Positions 1-6,508 of a stretch of DNA of 6,508 nt are shown here, in pieces (the stretch's first letter is position 1; each line of letters opens with the position of its first letter). This stretch comes from an uncultured Holophagales bacterium (lineage in GTDB: Bacteria > Acidobacteriota > Thermoanaerobaculia > UBA5066), in contig CALMDF010000216.1 in the NCBI GenBank assembly GCA_937864895.1, forward strand, positions 1 to 6,508. Reading direction: 5' to 3'. Below the pieces are notes generated by a model that was given only the letters and a program-made list of their open reading frames with translations, had not been told where the DNA came from and did not search any database. The position numbers were made by a program, and so were the translations under genes.

Positions 1-1
1 G

Positions 2-316
2 ACGAGCCACGTCTCGAAGACCGGGAGCGACCTCAACCACCTCCTCTTCCGGGTCCTTCCGCGGCTGAAACCGGGCGTCCACGTCCACCCGAACGGCGTC
101 TTCTGGCCGTTCGAGTACCCCGGTACCTGGGTGACGGAGGGGCGGGCGTGGAACGAGGCCTACCTCTGGAGGGCGTTCCTCCTCCACAACGCGTCGTGGG
201 AGATCGCCGTTTTCGCGAGCTTCCTCGAATCGTCGCACCGCACCGGGCTCCTCAGGGAAGTCCCGGAGTGGCAGCGCACGAGGGGCGGAGGGCTCTGGCT
301 GAGGCGAAAGAGCTGA
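2..316 (+). CDS. Class I SAM-dependent methyltransferase, C-terminal part (5' end outside window)
   Basis: The frame is open from base 2 to the TGA at 314-316 and gives about 104 residues with no start of its own, so this is the end of a gene that begins to the left. The peptide resembles the C-terminal third of a family of bacterial class I methyltransferases: a SHVSKTGSDLNHLLF stretch, then FWPFEYP, then EGRAWNEAYLWRAFL, and a closing GGGLWLRR. As remembered from the family, the fold is a Rossmann-type SAM-binding domain acting in the cytosol, often in clusters for glycan or natural-product modification. The SAM-binding glycine motif would lie outside the window. One oddity: where relatives usually have a His-Asp pair just before the F-[WY]-P-F-E-Y-P motif, this protein reads PNGVFWPF. 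The substrate cannot be told. The gene converges on the unknown gene at 338-1114 with a 21 bp gap. Confidence 0.72.
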   Translation, partial: TSHVSKTGSDLNHLLFRVLPRLKPGVHVHPNGVFWPFEYPGTWVTEGRAWNEAYLWRAFLLHNASWEIAVFASFLESSHRTGLLREVPEWQRTRGGGLWLRRKS

Positions 317-337
317 GTCCGGGCCGGGCCCGTCTGC

Positions 338-1114
338 CTACGCCTCTTCGAGGAGCGAGGGGTCCTGCGCCTTGACGAGCTCGAGGAGCCGCTCGCGGAG
401 AGCGTCCTTCATGCCGGTGATGTCCGACACCTTGACGAACTCCTCGAACTCCTCGCTCCCGGAGATCTCCGTCGTCTCGATGATGACCTCGTCGTCCGGC
501 CGGTAGGTCGAGACGGCCGTGGTGATGCAGGTGATCGGCAGCCCGCCGAACTCGGGCCGCCTTTCGACGACGACGGGGAAGCGGAGGGCGGCGAGCATCT
601 CCTTGATCCCCTTCTGCCGGGTGAAGACATGCTCGACGAGGAGGAAGTGGAGGACGAAGCGCCGGAGCTGCTCCTCCGTCCGGTTCCGGTCGGCGAGGAC
701 GCGCTTGAGCTCGTCGAGCCCGTAGTCGCGGTAGTTGACGACCCATTTCAGGGGCGAGGCGATCTTGACCGTCTTGCTCTCGCGCTCGCCGCGCGCCGTG
801 TAGGAGTACTCGAGGGACTGCATCTCGAGCGACGCGCTCATGACCTCGAAGGGCGCCTTGAGCTCCTTCGGGAGGTGGAAGGGCTTGCTCCCGGCCACCT
901 CGGCGAAGTCGGCCTGGAGCTCCTTGAGGGCCTTGTCGGCTCCCTTGACGAGCTCCTTGCCGTGTCCCTGGACGTGCTCTCCGAAGACCGTTCGCGGCCG
1001 CAACAGGGGCTCGATCGTGATGAGCGTCCCGAGCAGCTCCGCGTGGAGGGTCTCGGAGAGAGAGCGGGTCAGCTTGCGGAGGGCGATGAGCTTCTTCGTG
1101 CTGATGGTCGGCAT
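338..1114 (-). CDS. Uncharacterised soluble protein, last gene of the haem-sensor/Ser-Thr kinase operon
   Basis: A complete 258-residue frame starts with ATG at 1112-1114, preceded by a GAGGGG ribosome-binding site 6 bases upstream, and ends in TAG at 338-340. I do not recognise the family. It has no signal peptide or membrane segment and a single cysteine (C196). The N-terminal half is rich in charged helices (about residues 5-75 and 134-175). The region from about 176 to 232 looks beta-rich, with alternating hydrophobic and acidic/Thr residues (FPVVVERRPEF, DDEVIIETTEISGSEEFEEF). The C-terminus is a charged helix ending LLEEA. Codon use matches the neighbours and the upstream gene on the same strand is a Ser/Thr kinase, so co-transcription is likely and this protein may be a substrate, scaffold or effector of that kinase. 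That role is inference from position alone. The reading frame itself is convincing: good ribosome-binding site, normal protein composition, and opposing frames that are Arg/Pro-rich shadows. Confidence 0.85.
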   Translation of the reverse strand: MPTISTKKLIALRKLTRSLSETLHAELLGTLITIEPLLRPRTVFGEHVQGHGKELVKGADKALKELQADFAEVAGSKPFHLPKELKAPFEVMSASLEMQSLEYSYTARGERESKTVKIASPLKWVVNYRDYGLDELKRVLADRNRTEEQLRRFVLHFLLVEHVFTRQKGIKEMLAALRFPVVVERRPEFGGLPITCITTAVSTYRPDDEVIIETTEISGSEEFEEFVKVSDITGMKDALRERLLELVKAQDPSLLEEA

Positions 1115-1129
1115 TCGCGTCCCCTCTCC

Positions 1130-1144
1130 CGGCTCGGTGAGCCG
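1130..1144 (-). repeat. Small intercistronic hairpin upstream of the unknown gene
   Basis: CGGCTC at 1130-1135 and GAGCCG at 1139-1144 are perfect 6-base arms around a 3-base loop. They lie in the 88 bp gap between the kinase stop and the unknown gene, just upstream of the latter's GAGGGG ribosome-binding site on the - strand. It could protect or modulate the message between cistrons, but a stem of this size is not rare at this G+C content. I see no convincing promoter in the gap. Confidence 0.3.
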
Positions 1145-1202
1145 TGCCGGAGCGTCCCTGGGGAAGTGTGTCGCGCCAGTCTGGAGCCGATTCGGCGTCG
1201 CG

Positions 1203-2738
<1,536 letters not shown>

Positions 2739-2757
2739 CGTCGACGGCGCCTTCCGG

Positions 2758-3633
2758 CTACTCCTGCTCCAGCATCGCGAGGGCCTTCCTGAGGCTGATC
2801 TTCATGCGCCCGAACGAGGAGGCGAGCTGAGCCACCTCGTCGTGTCCGCCGACCCTCACCTCGGCGACGTCCATGTTGCCGAGGCTCACCTGGTCGGCCA
2901 TCGCCGACAGCTCGCGGAGCGGCCGGATGACGACGAACCGGAGCAGGAGGTTCAGGATGAGGAGAGTGACGGCGAAAACCCCGACGAGCGTCGCCAGGAG
3001 CGTCCGGAACGCGTCGCTGGCCATCTTCACCGGAAGGGACATGGGGACCGACACGACCTGCGCACCGATGATCTCGCCCATCTTCCATCCGAAGCCGTTG
3101 CTCGGGCCGTAGGCCCTGATCTGCGAGGCCGGGGCCAGGTCCGGGGTGTCGTGGCAGGCGAGGCACGTCTGGTCCTTCACCTGGATCGGGTGGGAGAGGA
3201 AGAGCGACCGGCCCTGCGGCGTGTCGCGCTCCCCGATGATCTCCTTCTTCGCCGTGTCGTTCCGGAACGCCTGCACGAGATCGGCCTCCCAGTCGACGGT
3301 CCGGTTGCGCGGATTCGTCGGGTTGAGCGTGGCTTCCTTGTAGGTGTACTCGGGGTTCGTCTGCCGGAGGGCGCTGAAGATCTCGGTCGCCGAGTAGGCC
3401 GGAACGGACTGCGGAAGGAACTTCTCCTCGAGGTGCGGGGCGAGGAGCGGCTGGATCTGCCTGATCGTGTAGGTCCGAACCGCGAGCGCCGTCTCCATCA
3501 TGATCCGCGCGTTCTCGATCACCTGCAGGCGGGCGCTCCTCTGCAGGAGGTCGTGCGAGATCCAGCCTGCCGGGACGAGGGCGAGACCGAATACGGCGAT
3601 CAGGGCGAGGTTGAACTTCGTCAGGAGACTCAT
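2758..3633 (-). CDS. Membrane sensor: periplasmic Tll0287-like (DUF3365) haem-c domain plus HAMP
   Basis: The 291-residue protein has a transmembrane helix at about 7-25, an extracytoplasmic domain (about 26-209), a second helix (about 211-234) and a C-terminal HAMP domain (about 235-285: IRPLRELS, then DEVAQLASSFGRMK). The sensor domain carries one c-type haem motif, CLACH (C157, C160, H161), and an N-terminal helix segment VRTYTIRQIQPLL like that of the DUF3365/Tll0287-like family. The protein stops right after HAMP, with no methyl-accepting, histidine-kinase, cyclase or GGDEF module, so its output must be through a partner. The Ser/Thr kinase 19 bp downstream is the obvious candidate. Covalent haem attachment would need the cytochrome c maturation system after export. 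The only cysteines are the two haem-attachment ones. The start is ATG at 3631-3633, with GGAGG (3643-3647) 9 bases upstream. A redox- or ligand-sensing role is inferred from the family. Confidence 0.9.
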   Translation of the reverse strand: MSLLTKFNLALIAVFGLALVPAGWISHDLLQRSARLQVIENARIMMETALAVRTYTIRQIQPLLAPHLEEKFLPQSVPAYSATEIFSALRQTNPEYTYKEATLNPTNPRNRTVDWEADLVQAFRNDTAKKEIIGERDTPQGRSLFLSHPIQVKDQTCLACHDTPDLAPASQIRAYGPSNGFGWKMGEIIGAQVVSVPMSLPVKMASDAFRTLLATLVGVFAVTLLILNLLLRFVVIRPLRELSAMADQVSLGNMDVAEVRVGGHDEVAQLASSFGRMKISLRKALAMLEQE

Positions 3634-3693
3634 CGGGGCTTTCCTCCAGCAGGGTCCGGGGAGTCTAAGGGAGATGGGGTCTCAGGCCGAAAC

Positions 3694-3703
3694 CTCCCGG
3701 GAG
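3694..3703. repeat. 10-bp palindrome in the divergent spacer
   Basis: CTCCCGGGAG is a perfect palindrome about 60 bp upstream of the haem-sensor start and about 55 bp upstream of the -35 box proposed for the HD-GYP gene. It could be half of an operator shared by the divergent genes, but a 10-bp G/C-rich palindrome is weak evidence on its own. For the sensor operon the best -10-like hexamer I see is TAGACT on the - strand (3662-3667), without a good -35 partner. Confidence 0.2.
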
Positions 3704-3756
3704 CGGGTCGCCGGAGCCCATTCGCCGTCGTCCCGCCCGCCGGAGACAGGCGTTCC

Positions 3757-3786
3757 TTGACCCGGGGCGTGGCGGTTCGCTACGGT
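3757..3786 (+). promoter_or_regulatory. Candidate sigma70-type promoter of the HD-GYP gene
   Basis: TTGACC at 3757-3762 and TACGGT at 3781-3786 form a -35/-10 pair with an 18-base spacer. Transcription would begin near 3793, leaving a very short leader that contains the G-run ribosome-binding site at 3795-3800 and the TTG start at 3807. The TACGG unit is repeated (3781-3791), so the -10 could be placed 5 bases later. The match and position are good for this G+C content, but the site is predicted only by eye. Confidence 0.45.
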
Positions 3787-3806
3787 ACGGTCGCGGGGGG
3801 TGCCTC

Positions 3807-4502
3807 TTGCCGGAACACAGGACGAGGGCGAACGGGGGCCGAAGGTCTTCGGACGTCGAGCGCCAGCTCGCCGTGGAGGCGGCGGCCCGCGGCGCCGAGG
3901 AGATCCTCCGCGCGTACGAGGCGACCCTGGAAGGGTGGGTCCGCGCCCTCGACCTCCGGGACGGCGAGACGCAGGGGCACAGCCGTCGCGTCGTCGACCT
4001 CACCGTCCGGCTCGCCAGGGAGTTCGGCGTCTGCACCGAGCAGCTCGTACACGTCCGGCGCGGCGCGCTCCTCCACGACGTCGGCAAGATGGCGCTTCCC
4101 GACACGATCCTTCTCAAGGCGGGGGAGCTCGACGAGGAGGAGCAGGCCCTGATGCGGCGACACCCGGAGCACGCCTGGGAGATGCTCAAGGGGATCGACT
4201 TCCTGCGGCCGGCGCTCGACATCCCCTTCTGCCACCACGAGCGCTGGGACGGCACGGGCTACCCGCGCGGTCTGAAGGGCGAGGAGATCCCGCTCACCGC
4301 GAGGCTGTTCGCGGTCGTGGACGTGTGGGATGCCCTGCGGTACGACCGCGCCTACCGTGCCGGGTGGTCGTCGGAGCGCGTCAAGGAGCACCTCCGGGAG
4401 GGCGCCGGAACGCACTTCGACGCGCGGGTCGTCCCGGCCTTTCTCGGGATCCTCGAGAGGGACGGCGAGCCGGTCTTCGCCGACTGGCCCGCCGGGCGCT
4501 GA
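3807..4502 (+). CDS. Stand-alone HD-GYP domain cyclic-di-GMP phosphodiesterase
   Basis: The 231-residue cytosolic protein is almost entirely an HD-GYP domain (about 45-215), the class that hydrolyses cyclic di-GMP to pGpG or GMP. The metal-ligand set looks complete: E54 and H58 (ETQGHSRRV), H90-D91 with K94 (HDVGK), H119, H143-H144 in HHERWDGTGYP, and D172 in DVWDAL. The GYP signature is residues 151-153. Presence of E54 fits the trinuclear-metal type, as remembered from the family. The first 45 residues are a basic tail and a helix (EAAARGAEEILRAYEATLEGW) with no receiver or PAS sensor, so input must come from elsewhere. The proposed start is TTG at 3807, 6 bases after a run of six G (3795-3800); this agrees with the promoter just upstream. 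The gene is divergent from the haem-sensor operon and ends 18 bp before the convergent phosphatase gene. Catalytic activity is predicted, not shown. Confidence 0.93.
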   Translation: MPEHRTRANGGRRSSDVERQLAVEAAARGAEEILRAYEATLEGWVRALDLRDGETQGHSRRVVDLTVRLAREFGVCTEQLVHVRRGALLHDVGKMALPDTILLKAGELDEEEQALMRRHPEHAWEMLKGIDFLRPALDIPFCHHERWDGTGYPRGLKGEEIPLTARLFAVVDVWDALRYDRAYRAGWSSERVKEHLREGAGTHFDARVVPAFLGILERDGEPVFADWPAGR

Positions 4503-4520
4503 GGCTTCCCGGGCCCGGCG
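4490..4520. terminator. Possible bidirectional stem between convergent genes
   Basis: CGCCGGGC (4490-4497) and GCCCGGCG (4513-4520) are perfect 8-base arms around a 15-base loop, spanning the HD-GYP stop and reaching the base before the phosphatase stop. Placement between convergent genes fits a transcription end for both. Neither strand has a T-run after the stem, so it is not a textbook intrinsic terminator. Confidence 0.35.
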
Positions 4521-5285
4521 TCACCTCGGGAGGCTCTTCTCCCAGGTGCCGTAGATCGGGTTCGGGAGAGCGAAGAAGCGGACTCCGAAGTCCTCGAAGG
4601 CGGCCTCGGGCTCGTCCCGGAGAGACTGGCTCTGGCCGGGGAAGTCCTGGATGTTGTCTCCGACCCAGACGAGGATCTCGACCCGGCCGAGGTCGGGGCG
4701 GGCCGTGCCGTTGGCGATGCTCTCCCAGCGGCTCTCCTTCCGGTCGCCAGCGTCGTCGGGGCGGCAGACGAGGATGTCGTGGGGAAGCGCGACGGAGTCG
4801 AGGTTCGCGGCGACGTCGGCGCAGAGCGACTGGGCTGTGTTCGTGACGACTGCGACGCGTCCGCCGAGCTTCTGCACCCCGGAGAGGAAGGCCGCGGCGC
4901 CCGGCACGGCGGGTCGGCCGCGCCGCCTCACCCACTCGACCCACGCGGGGTCGGTGTGGACGAGGCCCTTCCGCTGGAGCTCGACCTCGTAGCCCGAGTT
5001 GTCGATGATCGTCTCGTCGGCGTCCACGGAGACTCCCCAGCTCCCCGCGGCTTTGCCGGCGCTCAGCTTTTCGGCCGCCGCGAGAGCCGCGCGGAAAGTC
5101 TGGATCGTGATCGCGCGGTACTCGGCCGAGGCTCGCAGCCAGTGGAGCTCGTCGGTGGGGACGTGCGGAGGCCTCGTCTCGGACGCGCCGGCCGCGGAGG
5201 TTCTCGATGCGGGGGCGGTGCTTACGCAGGCGGTGCCGGCCAGGACGGCGACGACAGCCAGGGACGCGAATGCGGGTCTTCTCAT
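4521..5285 (-). CDS. Class C (HAD subfamily IIIB) acid phosphatase, probable lipoprotein
   Basis: The 254-residue protein belongs to the e(P4)-like acid phosphatases, which remove phosphate from nucleotides and other monoesters at the cell surface or in the periplasm. HAD motif I is VDADETIIDN with nucleophile D88 and acid/base D90; motif II is VVTNT (T148, N149); a lysine for motif III lies in DRKESRW (K183); motif IV is GDNIQDF (D210, D214). The closing PNPIYGTWE (241-249) is a hallmark of this subfamily. Residues 1-20 form a signal peptide (MRRPAFASLAVVAVLAGTAC) with C20 as likely lipidation site, although GTAC is a poor lipobox; cleavage by signal peptidase I is the alternative. The start is ATG at 5283-5285. 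The frame stays open upstream to about 5450, but that extension is low-complexity and would bury the signal peptide. The GGGAGG upstream is about 16 bases away, farther than usual. The gene is divergent from the ABC transporter. Confidence 0.92.
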   Translation of the reverse strand: MRRPAFASLAVVAVLAGTACVSTAPASRTSAAGASETRPPHVPTDELHWLRASAEYRAITIQTFRAALAAAEKLSAGKAAGSWGVSVDADETIIDNSGYEVELQRKGLVHTDPAWVEWVRRRGRPAVPGAAAFLSGVQKLGGRVAVVTNTAQSLCADVAANLDSVALPHDILVCRPDDAGDRKESRWESIANGTARPDLGRVEILVWVGDNIQDFPGQSQSLRDEPEAAFEDFGVRFFALPNPIYGTWEKSLPR

Positions 5286-5328
5286 GGGGGCGGGCAGTCT
5301 ACCTCCCGGATGAGTCTCCCGGGATCGC

Positions 5329-5356
5329 GGGTCTCGAGTCGACCGGGAGGAGACCC
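5329..5356. repeat. Inverted repeat 1 in the phosphatase/ABC spacer
   Basis: GGGTCTC (5329-5335) and GAGACCC (5350-5356) are perfect 7-base arms with a 14-base loop. This is the first of four perfect inverted repeats within about 150 bp between the divergent phosphatase and ABC genes. It is weak on its own. Confidence 0.35.
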
Positions 5357-5371
5357 ACGTCAGGGACGTGG
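5355..5371. repeat. Inverted repeat 2 in the phosphatase/ABC spacer
   Basis: CCACGTC (5355-5361) and GACGTGG (5365-5371) are perfect 7-base arms around AGG. The compact near-palindrome centred on ACGT could be a protein-binding site for a dimeric regulator or a small hairpin. It shares two bases with the preceding inverted repeat, so both stems cannot form fully at once in RNA. Confidence 0.4.
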
Positions 5372-5405
5372 ACCTGGAGCACGCGATCGCCCTCGACCCC
5401 GGTTT

Positions 5406-5431
5406 CGCCCCCGCCCCGGTTCGCGGGGGCG
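5406..5431. repeat. Inverted repeat 3, 9-bp stem ahead of the ABC promoter
   Basis: CGCCCCCGC (5406-5414) and GCGGGGGCG (5423-5431) are perfect 9-base arms around an 8-base loop. It lies just before the TTGACA box at 5435. It could be a transcription roadblock insulating the ABC genes from upstream reading, or an operator. No T-run follows, so a classical terminator is unlikely. Confidence 0.5.
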
Positions 5432-5434
5432 TCC

Positions 5435-5464
5435 TTGACACCCGCGGCACGGCAGCCGGAGCAT
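5435..5464 (+). promoter_or_regulatory. Candidate promoter of the ABC transporter genes
   Basis: TTGACA at 5435-5440 is a perfect consensus -35 box. The best -10 at 18 bases' spacing is GAGCAT (5459-5464), which keeps only the conserved A at position 2 and the A and T at positions 5 and 6. Transcription would then begin at about 5471, the ATG itself, giving a leaderless message. The proposed -10 lies inside the 12-bp inverted repeat, so a repressor bound there would block it. Confidence 0.35.
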
Positions 5465-5481
5465 CCTTCGATGCTCCGGCT
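5454..5481 (+). promoter_or_regulatory. 12-bp perfect stem that encloses the ABC ATPase start codon
   Basis: AGCCGGAGCATC (5454-5465) is the exact reverse complement of GATGCTCCGGCT (5470-5481), with the 4-base loop CTTC between them. The 3' arm contains the ATPase ATG (5471-5473) and the 5' arm contains the only ribosome-binding-like sequence, GGAG (5458-5461). If this is in the message, both would be hidden in a very stable hairpin, as in translational switches. If transcription starts at or near 5471, the repeat would act as DNA, as an operator over the -10 and start. There is no T-run, so it does not look like a terminator. The inverted repeat is certain; its function is inferred. Confidence 0.6.
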
Positions 5482-6145
5482 CCGGGACGTCCGGAAGGTC
5501 TACGAGGGGAAGGCGCGCGTCGTCGCGCTGGACGGGGTGACGCTCGACATCGGCGCCGGCGAGATGATCGCCGTCATGGGGCCGTCGGGCTCCGGGAAGT
5601 CGACCCTCCTGAACCTGATGGGAGGGCTCGACGTGCCGACCTCGGGCGCGCTCCTCGTCGCGGGGGAGGACCTCGCGACGAAGGGGGAGGAAGCGCGGTC
5701 GCTCTTCCGGCGAACCCACGTCTCCTACGTCTTCCAGGCCTACCACCTGATGCCGACGCTCACGGCCGCGCAGAACGTCGAGCTGCCGCTCCACCTCGCG
5801 GGGCGGCCGGCGGCCGAGGCGCGGGAGAGGGCGGCTAAGACGCTCTCCGAGGTCGGCCTCGCTGCCCGGACGACGCACCTTCCCGACGAGCTCTCGGGGG
5901 GCGAGCGGCAGCGCGTCGCCATCGCGCGCGCCCTCGTCACGGGCGCACCGCTCCTCCTCGCCGACGAGCCGACCGGCAACCTCGACACGGCGCGCGGCGA
6001 GGAGATCCTCGCGCTCCTGAAGTCGATCCACGCGGGGCGCGGGACGACGATCGTCATGGTGACGCACGACGCCCACGCGGCCGCGGCGTGTGAGAGGGTC
6101 GTGACGTTCCGCGACGGGCGCGTGGTGGAGGACAGGCGGGGTTGA
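5471..6145 (+). CDS. ABC transporter ATPase, MacB/LolD type
   Basis: The 224-residue ATP-binding subunit has all motifs: Walker A GPSGSGKST (37-45), Q-loop Q89 in VFQAYHLMPTLTAAQNVELP, signature LSGGERQ (141-147), Walker B LLLADEP (161-167, E166 catalytic), D-loop NLD (170-172) and switch H199 (VTHD). The FQxYHLxPTLTAxxNVELP pattern and length are typical of the LolD/MacB/FtsE-like group, which powers permeases that move lipoproteins, antibiotics, peptides or cell-wall signals by mechanotransmission rather than channel transport. The frame is open further upstream, but homology-like sequence (MLRLRDVRKVYEG) begins exactly at ATG 5471, so this start is preferred. The start lies within a strong inverted repeat. 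The stop overlaps the permease start by TTGA, so the two genes are translationally coupled and form one transporter. Which cargo it handles cannot be told. Confidence 0.95.
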   Translation: MLRLRDVRKVYEGKARVVALDGVTLDIGAGEMIAVMGPSGSGKSTLLNLMGGLDVPTSGALLVAGEDLATKGEEARSLFRRTHVSYVFQAYHLMPTLTAAQNVELPLHLAGRPAAEARERAAKTLSEVGLAARTTHLPDELSGGERQRVAIARALVTGAPLLLADEPTGNLDTARGEEILALLKSIHAGRGTTIVMVTHDAHAAAACERVVTFRDGRVVEDRRG

Positions 6146-6508
6146 GGTTCCTCCTCCGGACCCTCTCCCTCTCCTACGTCCGGCGGCACCGCGCCAAGAC
6201 GTTCCTGACGCTCCTCGGCGTCGTCGTCGGCGTGGCGACGTACGTCGCCGTCGCCGGGGCGCGCGGGAGCCTCCTCGGAGGCATCCGCGACACGGTCGAC
6301 CGGATGGCGGGGAAGGCGCAGCTCCAGCTGACGCAGGAGGGGGGCGTTCCCGAGGAGCTCCAGGAGGCGATCCGCGAGCGGCCGGGAATCCGCGCGCAGT
6401 CGCCCGTCGTCGAGCAGGTCGTCGTGCCGGAGCGGGGCGAGCTCGGGAGCCTCCTCGTCCTGGGCGTCGACCTCCTCGGCGACCGTGAGATGCGCGACTA
6501 CGGCTTCG
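6142..6508 (+). CDS. FtsX/MacB-type ABC permease, N-terminal part (3' end outside window)
   Basis: About 122 residues are visible from a TTG start at 6142-6144 that overlaps the ATPase stop (TTGA). GGCGGGG just upstream is a suitable ribosome-binding site. The product opens with a basic cytoplasmic segment (MRFLLRTLSLSYVRRHRAKT) and a first membrane helix at about 20-40 (FLTLLGVVVGVATYVAVAGA), then a largely soluble region (GAR...IRDTVDRMAGKAQLQLT, then SPVVEQVVVPERGEL) matching the start of the periplasmic domain of MacB-like permeases. Such subunits normally have four membrane helices and about 380-800 residues, so most of the gene is missing. It would pair with the preceding ATPase. The TTG start is inferred from the overlap and from how well the N-terminus fits the family; no ATG is available before residue 55. 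Confidence 0.85.
   Translation, partial: MRFLLRTLSLSYVRRHRAKTFLTLLGVVVGVATYVAVAGARGSLLGGIRDTVDRMAGKAQLQLTQEGGVPEELQEAIRERPGIRAQSPVVEQVVVPERGELGSLLVLGVDLLGDREMRDYGF

Noticed and set aside
320..332. Odd palindrome CGGGCCGGGCCCG between the convergent methyltransferase and unknown gene as a terminator
   Set aside because: As RNA it gives only a 5-bp stem with a 3-base loop and no T-run, which is too weak to call.
3740..4255. Antisense frames across HD-GYP as real genes
   Set aside because: They lack motifs and good ribosome-binding sites, while HD-GYP has a complete set of metal ligands in one frame.
5286..5450. Longer phosphatase with 55 extra N-terminal residues
   Set aside because: The extension is Arg/Ser/Pro-rich and would place the signal peptide internally; ATG at 5285 gives a proper signal sequence.
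5207..5470. Longer ABC ATPase with 88 extra N-terminal residues
   Set aside because: The extension overlaps the divergent phosphatase start and has no domain; family-like sequence starts at ATG 5471.
5454..5481. Intrinsic terminator at the 12-bp stem
   Set aside because: No T-run follows on either strand and the 3' arm is coding sequence of the ATPase.

Overview
The window is about 70% G+C with strongly G/C-ending codons, tightly packed genes and eukaryotic-like signalling proteins. This suggests a large-genome environmental bacterium of the acidobacterial or myxobacterial/deltaproteobacterial kind. The c-type haem and lipoprotein signals indicate an electron-transport-capable, probably diderm cell. 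The phylum cannot be fixed from this stretch. No tRNA, rRNA, CRISPR array, insertion sequence or integrase was seen.

Left edge (2-316, + strand): the C-terminal third of a class I SAM-dependent methyltransferase, convergent with the next block. Central block (338-3633, - strand, read right to left): a three-gene putative operon. It encodes a membrane sensor with a periplasmic Tll0287-like (DUF3365) haem-c domain and a cytoplasmic HAMP domain but no output domain; then, 19 bp later, a soluble Ser/Thr protein kinase with two copies of a short C-terminal domain; then, 88 bp later, a 258-residue soluble protein of unknown family. The simplest reading is a split sensor-kinase: the haem protein senses redox state or a ligand outside the membrane, its HAMP domain signals to the kinase, and the third protein is a candidate target or partner. 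This is the most interesting part of the window, and the functional link is inferred from gene order.

Divergent from that operon, across 173 bp that hold a recognisable sigma70-type promoter, lies a stand-alone HD-GYP cyclic-di-GMP phosphodiesterase (3807-4502, + strand, TTG start) with all expected metal ligands. It converges on a class C (HAD subfamily IIIB) acid phosphatase with a lipoprotein-like signal peptide (4521-5285, - strand).

Right block (5471-6508, + strand): a MacB/LolD-type ABC ATPase overlapping by 4 bases the start of its FtsX/MacB-type permease, which runs off the window. The 185 bp between the phosphatase and the ATPase is unusually rich in perfect inverted repeats. The last is a 12-bp stem with a 4-base loop that contains the ATPase start codon in one arm and its likely ribosome-binding site in the other, so expression control at this point is likely.
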